From NCBI GenBank assembly GCA_964578625.1, contig CAZODQ010000025.1, positions 1 to 13,720 on the forward strand: 13,720 nucleotides of DNA, given 5' to 3'. Of this stretch, positions 1-6,805 are shown in pieces. This DNA is from CAZBSE01 sp964578625 (GTDB lineage Bacteria > Actinomycetota > Humimicrobiia > Humimicrobiales > Humimicrobiaceae). The position numbers were made by a program, and so were the translations under genes. Position 1 is the stretch's first letter. Every line of letters begins with the position of its first letter. Under the pieces are notes generated by a model. It saw only the letters and a list, made by a program, of their open reading frames with translations. It did no database searches and was not told the DNA's origin.

Positions 1-1309
1 CATCGTCTTCATAAGGCAGGTCAATTCCGGTAACTGTACCAAAACCAAAAATCCTTTCATATTTCTGCAGAAATTCTTCGGCATTATTAAATTTGTTAAA
101 AAGTCCGTATCCAACCTGATAGAAAAAAATGTCACAGGAATTCTTGATAGCTCCTCTTATATCAAGATTTCCATGACTTGACCAGCAGCTTTTTGGAGAA
201 TCTTTCCCAAGACCCAGCCACACTCCGGCACAATTTAATTTTGTCCTTTCGCCGATTATATCCTCTGCAAGTCCAGCGTAAGCTGTTACTATTTTTATTA
301 CTGAACCAGGAGGAAAAGAATTAACCGCCCTGTTGTTTAAGGGGTAGTAATTTTGCGGATCATTTAAATAATCCCAATCGGCATAGGATATCCCCCCTAC
401 AAATAACTCAGGGTCAAAGGTAGGGTAACTGGCCATAGCTAGTATCTGACCATTACGGGGATCAAGTATCACTACAGCACCTCCGGGAACTTTATAATAC
501 TCGTTCGTATTTCTGTCTTTTTTTGACCTTACATCTAAAATAGACTGGTAAAGGATTTCCTCTACAACCCTCTGCAGGTCAATATCAATCGTTAAATACA
601 AATCATTTCCACTTATAGGATCAGTCTCATTTAGTACGCTTACCGGTCTCTCCAAAGGATCGACTTCATATACTATCTTGCCCTTTTCCCCCCTGAGCAT
701 GCTCTCATAAGATTCTTCCAAACCCGTAAGTCCTATCTGGTCGCCTCCTTCATAATCATCTCCATACTCTCCTGACTTTAACCTCTCTTCATCAATCTCT
801 CCGATATACCCCAATAGATGTGACGCCAGAAAACTATAATTATACTCCCTTAAATATACATCAATTACTTCCACTCCCGGCAGACTGCTGCTGTTTTCTT
901 TGAGATAGATCGCAGTAGCGGTATCAATACCTGTCTTTATTATGACTCTGTCAATATACGACAAATTACTCTTGGTTATTTTCTCTTCTATGTCTTTATA
1001 TGACATGCCCAGGCAACTGCTTAATGTTTCTATTACATCTTTGTTCTTAGAGACAATATTGGGTTCTACAGCCACCGCATTTACAGGTACACTTTTTACT
1101 ATCAATTTACCATTCCGGTCATAAATATTTCCCCGGGGAGCTGCGACTGTTTTTTCCCTGACAATGTTCTCAGAAGCCATCTCCGCATATAGTTCCCCGC
1201 TTATTACTTGAAGAAAGAATAGTCTTAATATGAGCGCGATTAAAATTATTAACAATAAATAAATGACTATTTTAAATCTTATCCTTATATTTGAATTCAA
1301 GTTCTGCAT
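1..1309 (-). CDS. mrdA: Penicillin-binding protein 2 (class B transpeptidase), C-terminus outside window
   Basis: Elongation-specific peptidoglycan transpeptidase that works with RodA and MreBCD on side-wall synthesis. About 436 residues are visible; the gene continues past base 1. A short cytoplasmic N-terminus leads into one membrane anchor (about residues 13-36). The PBP dimerisation/pedestal region follows, including the APRGNIYDRNG motif (57-67). The transpeptidase domain begins near residue 275. The catalytic SxxK is S336-V-I-K339 in FPPGSVIK. The second motif is SCD (391-393), the SxD form typical of PBP2 rather than SxN. The KTG motif would lie beyond the window. The ATG at 1309 lies inside the mreD 3' end (38-nt overlap), with a G-run directly against it. 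An in-frame TTG at 1300 has better spacing to the same GAGAGGGG and may be the real start. Family assignment is firm; the exact start is not. Confidence 0.93.
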   Translation of the reverse strand, partial: MQNLNSNIRIRFKIVIYLLLIILIALILRLFFLQVISGELYAEMASENIVREKTVAAPRGNIYDRNGKLIVKSVPVNAVAVEPNIVSKNKDVIETLSSCLGMSYKDIEEKITKSNLSYIDRVIIKTGIDTATAIYLKENSSSLPGVEVIDVYLREYNYSFLASHLLGYIGEIDEERLKSGEYGDDYEGGDQIGLTGLEESYESMLRGEKGKIVYEVDPLERPVSVLNETDPISGNDLYLTIDIDLQRVVEEILYQSILDVRSKKDRNTNEYYKVPGGAVVILDPRNGQILAMASYPTFDPELFVGGISYADWDYLNDPQNYYPLNNRAVNSFPPGSVIKIVTAYAGLAEDIIGERTKLNCAGVWLGLGKDSPKSCWSSHGNLDIRGAIKNSCDIFFYQVGYGLFNKFNNAEEFLQKYERIFGFGTVTGIDLPYEDD

Positions 1310-1790
1310 CCCCTCTCATGCCGGCTCTTATAACAGGAAAAATAATAAACATTAAAACAATATTACAAATAGGTGCTGTTATCATTTCTAATCCTATCCT
1401 GAGCAAATTACTATTAAAATTAAACAAATAACGTATTAGACTTATAATCAAAATATTTATTTCCGTAATTAAAAAAACAATAAATAAATAATTTAAAAGT
1501 TTATATCTGAATTCTTCCGTAACAAGCCTGCTTGCAACAAAGGCATTTAAAGAATAGATAAATGCACTTATTCCTACTATATCACTTACCGCAAGGTCCA
1601 ATACCAACCCGATTATAAATCCAAACAACATTCCCCATAAAAGACCATCAAACAATGTGACTGCTATTACAACTACCATAAGCAGATCAAAGTACATGGA
1701 AAACGATTTTAAATACTCAAAAAAGACTATCTGCAGCAGCAAACAGACTATCAGTATAAAGAAATGCGAGATTTTATAAAAAGTCTTCAT
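1272..1790 (-). CDS. mreD: Rod shape-determining protein MreD
   Basis: Integral membrane subunit of the MreBCD elongasome, 172 aa, the usual MreD size. The protein is almost entirely hydrophobic, with about five predicted membrane segments (roughly residues 8-28, 33-50, 54-78, 100-122 and 133-158). Acidic residues are embedded between them, including the GLVLDLAVSD stretch near 61-70, a region where MreD proteins typically carry a conserved Asp. Primary sequence is poorly conserved in this family, so the call rests on topology, length and position between mreC and the PBP2 gene. The start is 17 nt after the mreC stop and has only a weak Shine-Dalgarno (ATAAGAT), so translation is probably coupled to mreC. 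Its last 38 nt overlap the annotated start of the PBP2 gene. Confidence 0.88.
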   Translation of the reverse strand: MKTFYKISHFFILIVCLLLQIVFFEYLKSFSMYFDLLMVVVIAVTLFDGLLWGMLFGFIIGLVLDLAVSDIVGISAFIYSLNAFVASRLVTEEFRYKLLNYLFIVFLITEINILIISLIRYLFNFNSNLLRIGLEMITAPICNIVLMFIIFPVIRAGMRGDAELEFKYKDKI

Positions 1791-1807
1791 ATCTTATAAA
1801 CAGTATT

Positions 1808-2617
1808 TTACTCCTTTATCACCAGAACATATTCTATCCTTTTAAAATCTACAAAAGGTTCGATCTCAATTGATTTATATGGATCACCTGGATTTTCAGA
1901 TACTTTGCTTACCCGGCCTATTAAGATCTCCGCAGGAAAATTTCCATATTCCGATGTCATTACTATATCACCTTTAAATACTGACTCTTCTTTTAAAATG
2001 TAATTAAGGCTGATTTTTCTATCTTGATCTCCCTGTATAATTCCCAGCTTTCTTGAAGACAAAATCCTTACGCCAATGTTACTCTGGGGATCATTTATAA
2101 GTCTTACATTACATGAATCATTACCAGCCACCAATACCATTCCTACCAGCCCATTTTCATTGACAACTGCCATTCCAGCCAGTACTCCGTCACTACTGCC
2201 AACATTTAAAATAATCTCTGATTGCCACTTGCTTTCATAATAGCCTATCACCTTTGCAGGTATAGTTTTATGATCTTTTCTAAGTTCTATACCCATCAGT
2301 TTCCTTAATGCATCATTCTCTACCATAAGGTTTATATTTTCACTATATGAATGCCTGAGTTCCGAATTCTCGACCTGGAGCTTTAGGTATTTATCTCTTA
2401 GATTTATATAATCACTTAGTGAGGTAAAAAAGTGGTTTATGGGATTAAAGAATGAAATAAATTTTTCCTGGACCGGTTCTAAAAAATCAATTGTTCTTGC
2501 TTTTATACTATGGACCAATTCAGATTTTCTGTAACTTACGGTAATTATTACAAGACATAAAATCATTATGACAATTAGAATAATAAAGTATCTAAATCTT
2601 CTATTTAATATAGCCAT
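1808..2617 (-). CDS. mreC: Rod shape-determining protein MreC
   Basis: Bitopic elongasome scaffold that links cytoplasmic MreB to periplasmic or extracytoplasmic PBP2; 269 aa, normal length. A basic N-terminus (RRFR) precedes one membrane helix (about residues 9-28). An amphipathic, partly coiled-coil segment follows (about 68-110, rich in Leu/Glu, ending VENDALRKLMGI). The C-terminal two-lobed beta domain (about 118-269) has typical MreC pieces: AKVIGYYESKWQSEIILN, GSSDGVLAGMAVVNENGLVG and RLINDPQSNIGVRI. There is no convincing Shine-Dalgarno before the ATG at 2617. The gap to mreB is 31 nt, so coupling or leaderless-like re-initiation is plausible. The neighbours mreB and mreD make the assignment secure. 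Confidence 0.95.
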   Translation of the reverse strand: MAILNRRFRYFIILIVIMILCLVIITVSYRKSELVHSIKARTIDFLEPVQEKFISFFNPINHFFTSLSDYINLRDKYLKLQVENSELRHSYSENINLMVENDALRKLMGIELRKDHKTIPAKVIGYYESKWQSEIILNVGSSDGVLAGMAVVNENGLVGMVLVAGNDSCNVRLINDPQSNIGVRILSSRKLGIIQGDQDRKISLNYILKEESVFKGDIVMTSEYGNFPAEILIGRVSKVSENPGDPYKSIEIEPFVDFKRIEYVLVIKE

Positions 2618-2648
2618 GAGTAAATATATAGGTTGAACTTAAAATCAG

Positions 2649-3683
2649 TTACTTTGAATATTTTAGATATTTCTTATAGGCATTGAAATCTTCAACACAC
2701 TTTCCCGCTCCCATTGCCACTGCTGCTATAGGATCTGGAGCAAGGCGTACATCACAATGTGTCTCCCTGCTGATTCTTTCAGTTATTCCCTTAAGAAGTG
2801 CTCCTCCCCCTGCAAGAACAATACCTCTTTTCATTATATCCGAAGCAAGTTCCGGGGGTGTGACATCAAGTACTTCAACAATGGCATTTACTATATCACC
2901 CAATTCCTTTTCTAGTGCTTTTCTCATCTGCTGACTGGTAATGATAATTGTCTTTGGAAGCCCGCTAACCAGATCCCTTCCATTTATTTCCATTTTTTTC
3001 TCATTCTCGAGCGGGAAAGCAGACCCTATTTCCATTTTTACCTTCTCAGCAGTTCTCTCCCCTAAAAACAGATTGTGTTCCTTCTTCAAATAATAGATTA
3101 TAGCTTCATCCATTTCATCCCCGCCGATCCTAAGCGACTGGCTTACAATTATTGCTCCGAGAGAAATAACTGCCACTTCAGAAGTTCCGCCCCCAATATC
3201 AATGATCATACTTCCGCTGGGCTTGTCAATAGGCAGACCTGTTCCAATTGCCGCAGCCATAGGTTCTTCAATTATATAAGCTGCTCTGGCACCAGCTTGT
3301 TCAGTGGTCTCAACAACTGCCTTTTTCTCGACAGGTGTAATTCCTGACGGAACACAAATTACTATCTTCGGTCTTGCAAAAGCTATATTTTTATGAACTT
3401 TTTGAATAAAGTATCTAAGCATTTTCTCTGTGATTTCAAAGTCTGCAATAACTCCGTCTTTTAATGGCCTGACGGCTTCTATATTTTCAGGAGTCCTTCC
3501 AACCATTCTTTTAGCTTCTCTACCTACTGCCAGTACCTTGTTATTTTCTTTATCAATGGCAACAATAGAAGGCTCTTCCAAAACTATTCCTTTACCTTTT
3601 ACATATATCAATGTAGTGGCCGTCCCCAGATCAATACCCATATCTCTACCTATAACATTCAAGAAAAAATCAAATACCTGCAT
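2649..3683 (-). CDS. mreB: Actin-like cell-shape protein MreB
   Basis: Cytoskeletal ATPase forming membrane-bound antiparallel filaments that orient lateral wall synthesis; 344 aa, standard length. Actin-fold nucleotide signatures are complete: phosphate-1 GIDLGTATT (D18), connect/E140 region IIEEPMAAAIG, phosphate-2 IDIGGGTSEVA (D162) and the adenosine motif VLAGGGALLKG (289-299). The first ten residues (VFDFFLNVIG) have an amphipathic pattern consistent with the membrane-insertion helix of MreB proteins. The start is supported by AAGGAG seven nt before the ATG at 3683; this site overlaps the maf stop region, with a 15-nt gap between the genes. It is the first gene of the mreB-mreC-mreD-PBP2 block. 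Confidence 0.99.
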   Translation of the reverse strand: MQVFDFFLNVIGRDMGIDLGTATTLIYVKGKGIVLEEPSIVAIDKENNKVLAVGREAKRMVGRTPENIEAVRPLKDGVIADFEITEKMLRYFIQKVHKNIAFARPKIVICVPSGITPVEKKAVVETTEQAGARAAYIIEEPMAAAIGTGLPIDKPSGSMIIDIGGGTSEVAVISLGAIIVSQSLRIGGDEMDEAIIYYLKKEHNLFLGERTAEKVKMEIGSAFPLENEKKMEINGRDLVSGLPKTIIITSQQMRKALEKELGDIVNAIVEVLDVTPPELASDIMKRGIVLAGGGALLKGITERISRETHCDVRLAPDPIAAVAMGAGKCVEDFNAYKKYLKYSK

Positions 3684-3698
3684 CTATAATCTCCTTAA

Positions 3699-4334
3699 TT
3701 AACCAATGACTTTAAATCCAAATCCTGCAAGCAAATCTACAAATTTTACCACAGGAAGCCCGGCTACGTTATAAAAACAACCATTAATTTTCTCTACTAA
3801 TATAATCCCTAATCCAAAAATATTATATGCACCGGCTTTGTCCAACACATTTTCCTTATTTATATATCCTTTAATTTCCTCCAGGGTCAACTTTCTAAAT
3901 TTGACTTTAGTGACTTCGGTATCAAAACGATATTTCCCGGATATACTATCCAGGACACAAACGCCGCTTATTACCATATGAACCCTACCGGACAGAATAT
4001 CCAAAAATTTTATTGCCTGCCCCGTACTGCTGGGTTTCCCAAAACAACTTCTATTCAAGCAAACGACAGTATCAAAACCAGCAATTAAAAATTGTTCAGT
4101 GCAACAAGAATTTTTTTTCTTCGACCCATATTTTTTTATACTATTATAAACGTTTTCCGCTTTTATGATACTATTGTCTATTACAGTCTTATAAGGGTTT
4201 TTAAGCTGCACTTCTTCACAACTATCCGGCTTGACTACTTCAAAATCCAATTTTAATATTTTCAATATCTCACTTCTTCTTGGAGAAGCAGAAGCTAATA
4301 CGATCTTTTTTTTATACCCTTCTTCTTTCAACAT
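3699..4334 (-). CDS. maf: Maf nucleoside triphosphate pyrophosphatase
   Basis: House-cleaning enzyme that hydrolyses non-canonical or excess nucleoside triphosphates to monophosphate plus pyrophosphate. The 211-aa protein carries the N-terminal ASASPRRSEIL motif (14-24), the catalytic AGFDTVV (D88) with GKP at 99-101, and the C-terminal DKAGAYNIFGLG and NVAGLP segments. The DKAGAY..GLG form resembles the YhdE-type (dTTP/UTP) branch, but specificity is inference. Compared with typical Maf proteins there is a small charged, Cys-containing insertion before the catalytic Asp (about residues 66-81, KKYGSKKKNSCC). The annotated ATG has no upstream Shine-Dalgarno. A GAAGAAGG lies just inside the gene, but no better in-frame start is visible. 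It directly precedes mreB, a common arrangement. Confidence 0.95.
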   Translation of the reverse strand: MLKEEGYKKKIVLASASPRRSEILKILKLDFEVVKPDSCEEVQLKNPYKTVIDNSIIKAENVYNSIKKYGSKKKNSCCTEQFLIAGFDTVVCLNRSCFGKPSSTGQAIKFLDILSGRVHMVISGVCVLDSISGKYRFDTEVTKVKFRKLTLEEIKGYINKENVLDKAGAYNIFGLGIILVEKINGCFYNVAGLPVVKFVDLLAGFGFKVIG

Positions 4335-4450
4335 CAGCTAATAAAAAAGCTGTAAGCAACCCTGCTACGGCACCAGTTGCAATATTTATATAAACTCCAA
4401 AACTTATACTTATCAAATATAAATCTTGCTATCTTCAACTTATCAATCAT
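4312..4450 (-). pseudogene. Broken small membrane-protein gene (DUF4321-like C-terminus)
   Basis: Between ndk and maf, one reading frame ending at TAA 4312-4314 encodes a hydrophobic tail, SFGVYINIATGAVAGLLTAF followed by LLADVERRRV. This looks like one membrane helix with a basic end. The pattern D-L-x5-S-F-G-x5-I-x3-A-x-A-G-L-L resembles the second half of DUF4321 small membrane proteins, which often sit just upstream of maf in Clostridia. That match is from memory, not a search. The frame is closed upstream by TAG and TGA and has no good start. The adjacent frame opens with ATG 4450 (MIDKLKIARFIFDKYKF). It would join the hydrophobic tail in frame if one T were removed from the TTTT at 4399-4402, giving 45 aa. 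It is either a decayed gene, a frameshifted small gene or a sequencing error. Its 3' end overlaps maf by 23 nt. Confidence 0.4.
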
Positions 4451-4457
4451 CGGCCGC

Positions 4458-4919
4458 TTATTCTTTGTTAAAGAATAATTTGATCTCTCTTTCAGCACTC
4501 TTCTGAGAATCCGATCCATGAATCACATTTGCAGTAATATCATCACCAAAGTCTCCCCTAATAGTCCCTTCCCTTGCAATTCTGGAATCAGTAGGACCCA
4601 TAAGTTCTCTTGCTCTGGTAATTGCGTTATCCCCACTTATGACCATCACCACTACAGGACCGGAGGTTATATATTCAATCAATATATTGAAAAATTTTTT
4701 ATCTTTATGTTCATTATAATGTCTTTGTGCAAGTTTGCGGCTTATTTTTATCATCTTTAACTTCTCAATGATCAGACCTTCTTTTTCAAAACGAGAAATT
4801 ATTTCTCCGATTATTTTTTTCTTTACTCCGTCAGGTTTTATGATAATTAGACTTCTCTCCAAATTATCACTAACATCATTAAGTTTACTTTCCTTCCTGT
4901 AACCTGTATATCCTGTCAT
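4458..4919 (-). CDS. ndk: Nucleoside-diphosphate kinase
   Basis: Transfers the gamma phosphate between NTPs and NDPs through a phospho-histidine. The 153 aa include all core motifs: SLIIIKPDGV (K28 binds phosphate), YITSGPVVVMVISGDNAI, GPTDSRIAREGTIRGDFG and NVIHGSD with catalytic H134. The body is normal length, but the ATG at 4919 gives a roughly 20-residue N-terminal extension that Ndk proteins normally lack. An in-frame TTG (L20) would produce the canonical start at ERSLIIIKPDG, but it has no Shine-Dalgarno. A GGAGGAG lies 11 nt before the ATG, so the longer form is preferred, with uncertainty. The gene follows the zinc-ribbon protein by 20 nt. folC-x-ndk-mreB order matches the actinobacterial cluster. 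Confidence 0.97.
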   Translation of the reverse strand: MTGYTGYRKESKLNDVSDNLERSLIIIKPDGVKKKIIGEIISRFEKEGLIIEKLKMIKISRKLAQRHYNEHKDKKFFNILIEYITSGPVVVMVISGDNAITRARELMGPTDSRIAREGTIRGDFGDDITANVIHGSDSQKSAEREIKLFFNKE

Positions 4920-4939
4920 TTAAATATCGGCTCCTCCGC

Positions 4940-5398
4940 CTATTGAGTAGTTTTGCAGTATGGACAAACCTTCCAGTTCAAATCTAAAGGTTTACCGCAA
5001 CTAATACAGGGGCTCTTCAATTTCTTTCTGCAGTAAGGGCAGATTAAAAAATCATCCTTAACTGTGCTCCCGCAGGCCGGGCAACTGGATTGTTTGCCGT
5101 TAACCAATGTCTGCATCCTTTCAATTTCAAGATCTCTCTCAATCACATCATCGATGTATTCCGGAGGTCTTAATATCAAGTACAATATTAATCCTATAAA
5201 ATTTAACACCAGGACCACAAGAGACCAAAAAATCGCAGGAACCACAGATTCACTTCTGAGTTTTGAATCTCTATAAGTCCAGTAAACAAAAGCAAGCCAG
5301 ACAATAATCAAAACAAAAATAAATCCGTAAATAAGATATTTCCATGCGGGATTTCTAAAAAAAGCCAGAATATCGTTGATATACCCAAATAAATCCAT
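4940..5398 (-). CDS. Two-TM membrane protein with C-terminal double zinc ribbon
   Basis: A 152-aa protein of unknown function. There are two membrane helices (about residues 20-41 and 53-75). The second ends in LILRPPEY, typical of the PLDc_N/YtxH-like small anchor proteins that carry zinc ribbons. An acidic linker follows, then two CxxC-type zinc ribbons: C-P-A-C...C-P-Y-C and C-I-S-C...C-P-Y-C, with eight cysteines in four pairs (double zinc-ribbon/DZANK style). The ribbons should lie on the cytoplasmic side. The ATG at 5398 is chosen because GGAGGG lies just upstream (5402-5407); an upstream in-frame TTG at 5413 would start before that site. It occupies the slot where many Actinomycetota have a small DUF4233-type membrane protein between folC and ndk. 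No enzymatic motif is visible. Confidence 0.85.
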   Translation of the reverse strand: MDLFGYINDILAFFRNPAWKYLIYGFIFVLIIVWLAFVYWTYRDSKLRSESVVPAIFWSLVVLVLNFIGLILYLILRPPEYIDDVIERDLEIERMQTLVNGKQSSCPACGSTVKDDFLICPYCRKKLKSPCISCGKPLDLNWKVCPYCKTTQ

Positions 5399-5464
5399 TT
5401 GCCCTCCAAACAAAAATTAAAATATTTATATATTCATCTATTTCAATATGTTGACATAAAAACT

Positions 5465-6781
5465 TTACTTAATTATATTACCTAAATTCGTTATTGAACC
5501 AGTAATGCATATAATATCATTTCTCCCAGAAATTTTTAAAGCAAATCTCAAAGAATTTTCTATATTATCCACCTTGTATATTTCACCTGCTAATTTTGAT
5601 ATACTTTTAAAGGATTTTATCTTACTTCCGACAACCTTTTCCAATTCATTTGTATTTAAGCTTCGCCTGTCTAAACTTGAAGTTAAAATCAAGACATCGC
5701 TCACACATATAATTTTTTCTACCATTTCTTCATAGTTTTTATCTTTAAGAACAGCAAAAATTATAATTTTTTTACGTTTGCCGAAATATCTCACAATATC
5801 TTCTACAAAATTTTCTATTCCTTCTGGATTATGAGCAGCATCTGCAACCACTACAGGCCTTTTTCTTATAATTTCAAACCGGCCGCTGACCTTGATATCA
5901 GGCAGAATCTCACTTAATTTCTCATCAATTATTTTCCTTTTTTTATTTTTAAGGTAAAGTTCCGAAAGTATTATTGCAAGAGACAGATTTAAAGGTTGAT
6001 ACTGACCAAGAAGATGCAATCTTAGATCTCTATATACTTTATTTGTTCCCTTTATATCAAGTATCCACCCTTCCAGTCCCAGATCCATCTTTTTTTGGAT
6101 GCCAAAATCCTTTCCGGATAAAAAGAGACTGGAGCCGGTATCCTTTACTTTTTTAGTTATGATTGCCAATACATCTGGATCACTACTTGTAGTCGCAACC
6201 ATCGCCCCCTCTTTTATAACTTCTACTTTTTCGGCTGTTATTTCTCTTATGGTATTACCTAGTATATCAGTATGCTCAAGACTTACACCTGTAAGTCCGA
6301 CGACTTTTGAACAGGCGATATTTGTAGCGTCCCACCTTCCGCCCATTCCTGCCTCAAGCACCATGACGTCAATACTCTCATTTTCAGCTAATTTGAATGC
6401 CATGGCGGAGATCATTTCAAACTGCGTAATAGGACCATTAAGGTCCATCTTATTTACCAGGTCAATATAGGGATTTATCTGTCCGAATACTCCAGCAAAT
6501 TTTTCTTCCGAGACTTCCTTTCCGCAAATCCAAATCCTTTCAGTATAACTGCTTATATGGGGAGAGATATGATAACCAACACGAATACCCTGATGGTTTA
6601 ATATGCCGGCAACCATTTTTGTGGTAGAAGTCTTGCCGTTAGTTCCAACAATATGAATGAAATCAATCTTCCTGTGGGGATTACCTAAAAGCTGAAGTAT
6701 TTTTTCTATTCTCTCAAGGCCTGGCTTTATTCCAAAGATAAGGCAGTCATCCAAATATTTGCTTACTTGACTGTAATTCAC
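5465..6781 (-). CDS. folC: Folylpolyglutamate synthase / dihydrofolate synthase
   Basis: ATP-dependent Mur-ligase-family enzyme adding glutamate to (dihydro)folate or dihydropteroate; 438 aa, normal for the family. Visible motifs are the P-loop HIVGTNGKTSTTK (GTNGKTST at 46-53), SPHISSYTERI (73-83), QFEMISAMAF (120-129), the metal-binding LEAGMGGRWDATN (E143), the EHTDILGNTIREITAEK region with the candidate carbamylated Lys K185, and DAAHNPE (314-320) in the C-terminal domain. Whether it has both DHFS and FPGS activity cannot be decided from sequence. Translation starts at a GTG (6781), with only GAGA-like pairing upstream. The gap to valS is 24 nt. On its other side, 66 AT-rich nt separate it from the zinc-ribbon gene, the longest gap inside the operon. 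Confidence 0.96.
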   Translation of the reverse strand: MNYSQVSKYLDDCLIFGIKPGLERIEKILQLLGNPHRKIDFIHIVGTNGKTSTTKMVAGILNHQGIRVGYHISPHISSYTERIWICGKEVSEEKFAGVFGQINPYIDLVNKMDLNGPITQFEMISAMAFKLAENESIDVMVLEAGMGGRWDATNIACSKVVGLTGVSLEHTDILGNTIREITAEKVEVIKEGAMVATTSSDPDVLAIITKKVKDTGSSLFLSGKDFGIQKKMDLGLEGWILDIKGTNKVYRDLRLHLLGQYQPLNLSLAIILSELYLKNKKRKIIDEKLSEILPDIKVSGRFEIIRKRPVVVADAAHNPEGIENFVEDIVRYFGKRKKIIIFAVLKDKNYEEMVEKIICVSDVLILTSSLDRRSLNTNELEKVVGSKIKSFKSISKLAGEIYKVDNIENSLRFALKISGRNDIICITGSITNLGNIIK

Positions 6782-6805
6782 TATCTCTCACTTTTATATT
6801 GGTTG

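Noticed and set aside
4334..4519. 61-aa ORF starting inside ndk
   Set aside because: Its first third overlaps ndk out of frame and has no ribosome site. Only the part after ATG 4450 is considered, as a piece of the broken small gene.
5399..5464. Internal promoter between folC and the zinc-ribbon gene
   Set aside because: TTGAAA and TATAAA-like words exist on the minus strand, but their spacing is about 10 bp, far from 17; AT-richness alone explains them.
6099..6470. 123-aa plus-strand ORF opposite folC
   Set aside because: Lies wholly antisense to the strongly supported folC frame; its composition is that of a shadow frame and there is no ribosome site.
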